Positions 62,039 to 64,000 of a stretch of 64,000 bases of DNA are shown one piece after another; positions within the stretch are counted from its first letter, which is position 1; every line of letters begins with the position of its first letter. The notes below the pieces were generated by a model, which ran no database searches, had not been told where the DNA came from, and was given only the letters and a program-made list of their open reading frames with translations. The position numbers were made by a program, and so were the translations under genes. The stretch comes from an uncultured Paracoccaceae bacterium. GTDB lineage: Bacteria; Pseudomonadota; Alphaproteobacteria; Rhodobacterales; Rhodobacteraceae. The stretch is from the NCBI GenBank assembly GCA_947494445.1, contig CANLVD010000009.1, forward strand, positions 81,206 through 145,205, in the 5' to 3' direction.

Positions 62039-62341
62039 ATGACGGATTCAACCAAGACCCAGACCTTTAGCGATCTAAAGGCTGAGGTCGCCGCAGCACT
62101 TGACGCTGCGGCCCGCTTCGACGCCCAGGGCGCTACGCCGGAGGCGTGCGCTGCGTACCGAAGCGAAGTCCTTACCCGGAAAGTCCAGAACATTATGACG
62201 AGATTTGCAGTCAAATACCACTGCATGGAACTTTCAGACATTGCTGAGCTGATCGTGACCAGCTCATACGTCACTTGGCTCGGAGACGGGGTAGTGACCG
62301 GACAAAATGATCAGGCTGTGGTATCATCTGATTGCGTATGA
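62039..62341 (+). CDS. Hypothetical protein near the integrase remnant
   Basis: The 100-residue frame starts MTDSTKTQTFSDLKAEVAAALDAAARFDAQ and has no recognised domain. A helical Ala-rich N-terminal part and an average C-terminus are visible. The ribosome site is weak, and its end overlaps the recombinase remnant in another frame, so it may be a decayed or chance gene. Base use is less GC-rich than the chromosome to the left. Confidence 0.35.
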   Translation: MTDSTKTQTFSDLKAEVAAALDAAARFDAQGATPEACAAYRSEVLTRKVQNIMTRFAVKYHCMELSDIAELIVTSSYVTWLGDGVVTGQNDQAVVSSDCV

Positions 62342-62612
62342 ACACCTCAACCGCAATGGCCGAGCTGGCCAGCCTATGTCACGTGATCAGATGAACTACC
62401 TGTTCAAGCGATATTCGGCGAAAGCCGGCATCGAAGTGCGGACTTTCCCGCATATGGCGCGCGCGACCATGATTACGTTTGCTTATGAGGCTGGTGCCAC
62501 AGGCGAAGAAATCCAACGCACTGTTGGCCATTCCTCAATCACCACGACTGAAGGATATAACCACACGGCCAGGAAGCATCGGGAAAGCGCTAGTTTAAAA
62601 GTTGGTTACTAG
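62307..62612 (+). pseudogene. C-terminal remnant of a tyrosine recombinase (integrase)
   Basis: About 78 residues match the end of a tyrosine recombinase: FPHMARATMITFAYEAG (box II HxxR), TVGHSSITTTEGYNHT (His and catalytic Tyr), then a basic tail. The N-terminal arm, core-binding domain and first catalytic Arg are missing; the frame's start at 62307 is arbitrary. It is evidently a truncated integrase at the left end of the element, near the tRNA attachment site. Confidence 0.8.
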
Positions 62613-62648
62613 TACAGCATCAGCATGGTCGCACGGGTCAAGACGCTC

Positions 62649-63617
62649 TCAAATTCGGACGATCTTCTCGTTCGGGTCGCTCATCCAGTCCGGCAAGTCC
62701 ATGTCGTTATGCACAAAAATCTTAGTTCGGCGGTTTTTACCACTAGCCAATCTAGCCTGAAAATCCATGCCTTCGCTGTGAGCCAGGGCTTGAACAAGAA
62801 AGGCATATGGCGACAAGTTGGTAGGTAGAACGCCAATTCGTGCCTTCTCACTATTTAGTACTGTCAAAAGCTGATTGGGCCGGACATCGCACACGTTCAG
62901 AACTCCTCGGATGCTTTCTGCCAATCTCTTAATGTCTCTGGGAAGTCGGTCTGCATTCCAAAACGCGTGAAGTACTTGAATGATTTCCAAAGTGCTCGCG
63001 GTGTCGCGATCCTTTTTTGAAATCGCCGGAGAGTCAGCCAGACGCTCGGCCTCCGCGATGGCAATCTCAGCGTGTTCGAGCATAGCCTTGACCTGGAACG
63101 CAATGCGCTCTTTGGGCCAGCTAACATTATCGGTTTTATAGATCAGATCGTGCGACGCTATCCCCCACGCATATTGGAGTATTGTTTTGATCTGCACCTC
63201 AAATACCAGACCTTCAAGGTCATCGTTTCGGCCCGTTTCCGAAGGGCCGCGCTTAAGGTACAGACGGAGATCATCGAAGACAAAATCCGATGCTTTCTTA
63301 TGCGTCGTTTCATCTTGTGATGGGCGTCGTTTCTCGACAGGATATATGGCCTCAAGAAGTGCCTCCGCTTCACTGACCTGCGACACAGTCGGCACGACGA
63401 TTGTGCAAGCGAAGAAATCCTCCATGCGTCTAGGATCGTCGACGCGGCCAGTTTCGATCTTTAGCGCAAAACTCTGCTGCTCTTTAATCCGTGAAATGAA
63501 GAACCATCCCTTGGCGCTGACCTCAGGCTCCAGTTTAGTACGAACTTCTTCGGAGAGGCGCTCATAGTCACCGTGAACTGCGTTGTAGGTGTCTCGAATA
63601 TCTTTAGCTATCTTCAT
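62649..63617 (-). CDS. RelA/SpoT-domain protein, candidate alarmone synthetase or toxin
   Basis: The protein has 322 residues from ATG 63617; GTG 63626 is a further start. A RelA/SpoT nucleotidyltransferase domain spans about 40-180: SRIKEQQSFALKI (phosphate-binding R-x-K-x3-S pattern), MEDFFACTIVVP at the metal-Asp strand, and FEVQIKTILQYAWGIASHDLIYK with the ExQ-K-T and H residues. The usual R after D-x2-G-x is Thr and the GYRSLH acceptor loop is absent (SDFVFDDLRLYLKRGPS instead). The C-terminal half is helical. It overlaps its upstream partner by 14 bases. A single-domain RelA protein in a mobile island suggests toxin-antitoxin (toxSAS) or phage defence. Confidence 0.78.
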   Translation of the reverse strand: MKIAKDIRDTYNAVHGDYERLSEEVRTKLEPEVSAKGWFFISRIKEQQSFALKIETGRVDDPRRMEDFFACTIVVPTVSQVSEAEALLEAIYPVEKRRPSQDETTHKKASDFVFDDLRLYLKRGPSETGRNDDLEGLVFEVQIKTILQYAWGIASHDLIYKTDNVSWPKERIAFQVKAMLEHAEIAIAEAERLADSPAISKKDRDTASTLEIIQVLHAFWNADRLPRDIKRLAESIRGVLNVCDVRPNQLLTVLNSEKARIGVLPTNLSPYAFLVQALAHSEGMDFQARLASGKNRRTKIFVHNDMDLPDWMSDPNEKIVRI

Positions 63618-63804
63618 GAACGACACCCGCTACGCTTGCCATTGCAAGCGTCAACTGATCGTGACGTGACTGACGGGGGGTGAGATCGGTACTTGCTCCT
63701 CGTGAATTCGCTGCGTAAATGCGCACCGTGTCCTCCAGAGCATTCTGACCCTCCTCGCCGCCAGCTGCTTTAATAGCAGCGATAACCTTGTTCATGAAAT
63801 CCAA
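63604..63804 (-). CDS. Upstream partner of the RelA/SpoT-domain protein, start uncertain
   Basis: The annotated piece begins with TTG (MDFMNKVIAAIKAAGGEEGQNALED) and ends in TAA at 63604, inside the start of the RelA/SpoT gene. The frame is open further to a stop at 63979-63981, and the upstream stretch looks coding (KNHLKVLTHFYTLWGFLNLQ, NADFDPAAFAPTY) but has no ATG or GTG start. ATG 63950 lies in another frame that could join this one through a run of six C (63932-63937). So the gene is either frameshifted or 5'-truncated. It may encode an antitoxin or sensor for the adjacent protein; no family recognised. Confidence 0.5.
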   Translation of the reverse strand: MDFMNKVIAAIKAAGGEEGQNALEDTVRIYAANSRGASTDLTPRQSRHDQLTLAMASVAGVVHEDS

Positions 63805-64000
63805 ATACGTTGGCGCGAACGCTGCTGGATCGAAATCCGCGTTGGTCTGTAGGTTTAGGAATCCCCAAAGAGTGTAGAAGTGTGTCAGGACTTTGAGGTG
63901 GTTCTTCGTTTCTGGTTGCGCTTCTGACCTGCCCCCCGAGGGTCCCTCATTTATAACGAGAGTTTGCGGGTGTGGTTTTCATATTCATGGCCGTCAGTTT

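Noticed and set aside
1..64000. CRISPR array or cas genes
   Set aside because: No regularly spaced direct repeats and no Cas-like protein were seen.

Overview
The window looks like chromosomal DNA of a marine-type alphaproteobacterium of the Rhodobacteraceae (Roseobacter group). The grounds are high GC coding sequence, an L-malyl-CoA/beta-methylmalyl-CoA lyase and a methylmalonyl-CoA epimerase (both used in the ethylmalonyl-CoA pathway), a DUF1467 gene next to the epimerase, a UbiK-type small protein, a 2OG-Fe(II) oxygenase of roseobacter type and a FnrL-like box. Identity is inferred from protein families read by eye; no database was searched.

Layout. 1-9.8 kb: an inositol catabolism locus. 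A partial LacI regulator is followed by a leftward operon (Gfo/Idh oxidoreductase, iolE, second Gfo/Idh oxidoreductase) and a rightward operon (iolD, iolC, iolB, class II aldolase, iolG). A perfect 18-bp LacI-type palindrome lies in the divergent promoter. iolA and a transporter are not in the window. 9.8-26.9 kb: mostly housekeeping genes: accA, mcl1, an MFS exporter, a MalY/PatB aminotransferase, def, a degenerate def paralogue, fmt, two tiny GlsB/YeaQ-like membrane proteins, rnhA, two methyltransferases, ispH, a ClpP-like protease, a secreted PilJ-like sensor protein, a creatinase-like M24 protein, pgeF, a MidA-like methyltransferase, lgt and ubiK. 26.9-28.5 kb: a gene-poor patch with one CII-like regulator, two matching GGGGAAA-N11-TTTCCC inverted repeats and a dense run of hairpins just before tdk. 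28.5-50.6 kb: tdk, a frameshifted exonuclease, 2OG oxygenase, cytochrome c', LysR, carB, aspS, a 36-codon membrane ORF, truB, a two-domain sulfotransferase wedged between truB and rbfA, dapB, an SDR, M32 carboxypeptidase, a DUF1800/DUF1501 pair, azoreductase, nitroreductase, EI24 protein, two UspA proteins behind a FnrL-like box, DUF1467 and mce.

50.6-61.2 kb: a long leftward block. Read 5' to 3' it holds a dienelactone hydrolase fused to a SnoaL-like domain, a complete dipeptide-type ABC transporter (binding protein, two permeases, two ATPases, the last fused in frame to an SDR), an AraC regulator, a periplasmic metallo-beta-lactamase-fold protein and a DUF1772 membrane protein. The arrangement suggests one uptake and degradation module for an unknown small, perhaps lactone or aromatic, compound.

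61.3-64 kb: the left end of an integrated element that continues past the window. It begins at the 3' half of a tRNA-Arg(CCT) gene, then shows a roughly 208-bp nested inverted-repeat element, hairpins, the C-terminal remnant of a tyrosine recombinase, and a two-gene leftward unit ending in a RelA/SpoT-domain protein. The overlapping partner gene and the mobile setting make this unit a candidate alarmone-type toxin or phage-defence system, the most interesting object in the window.
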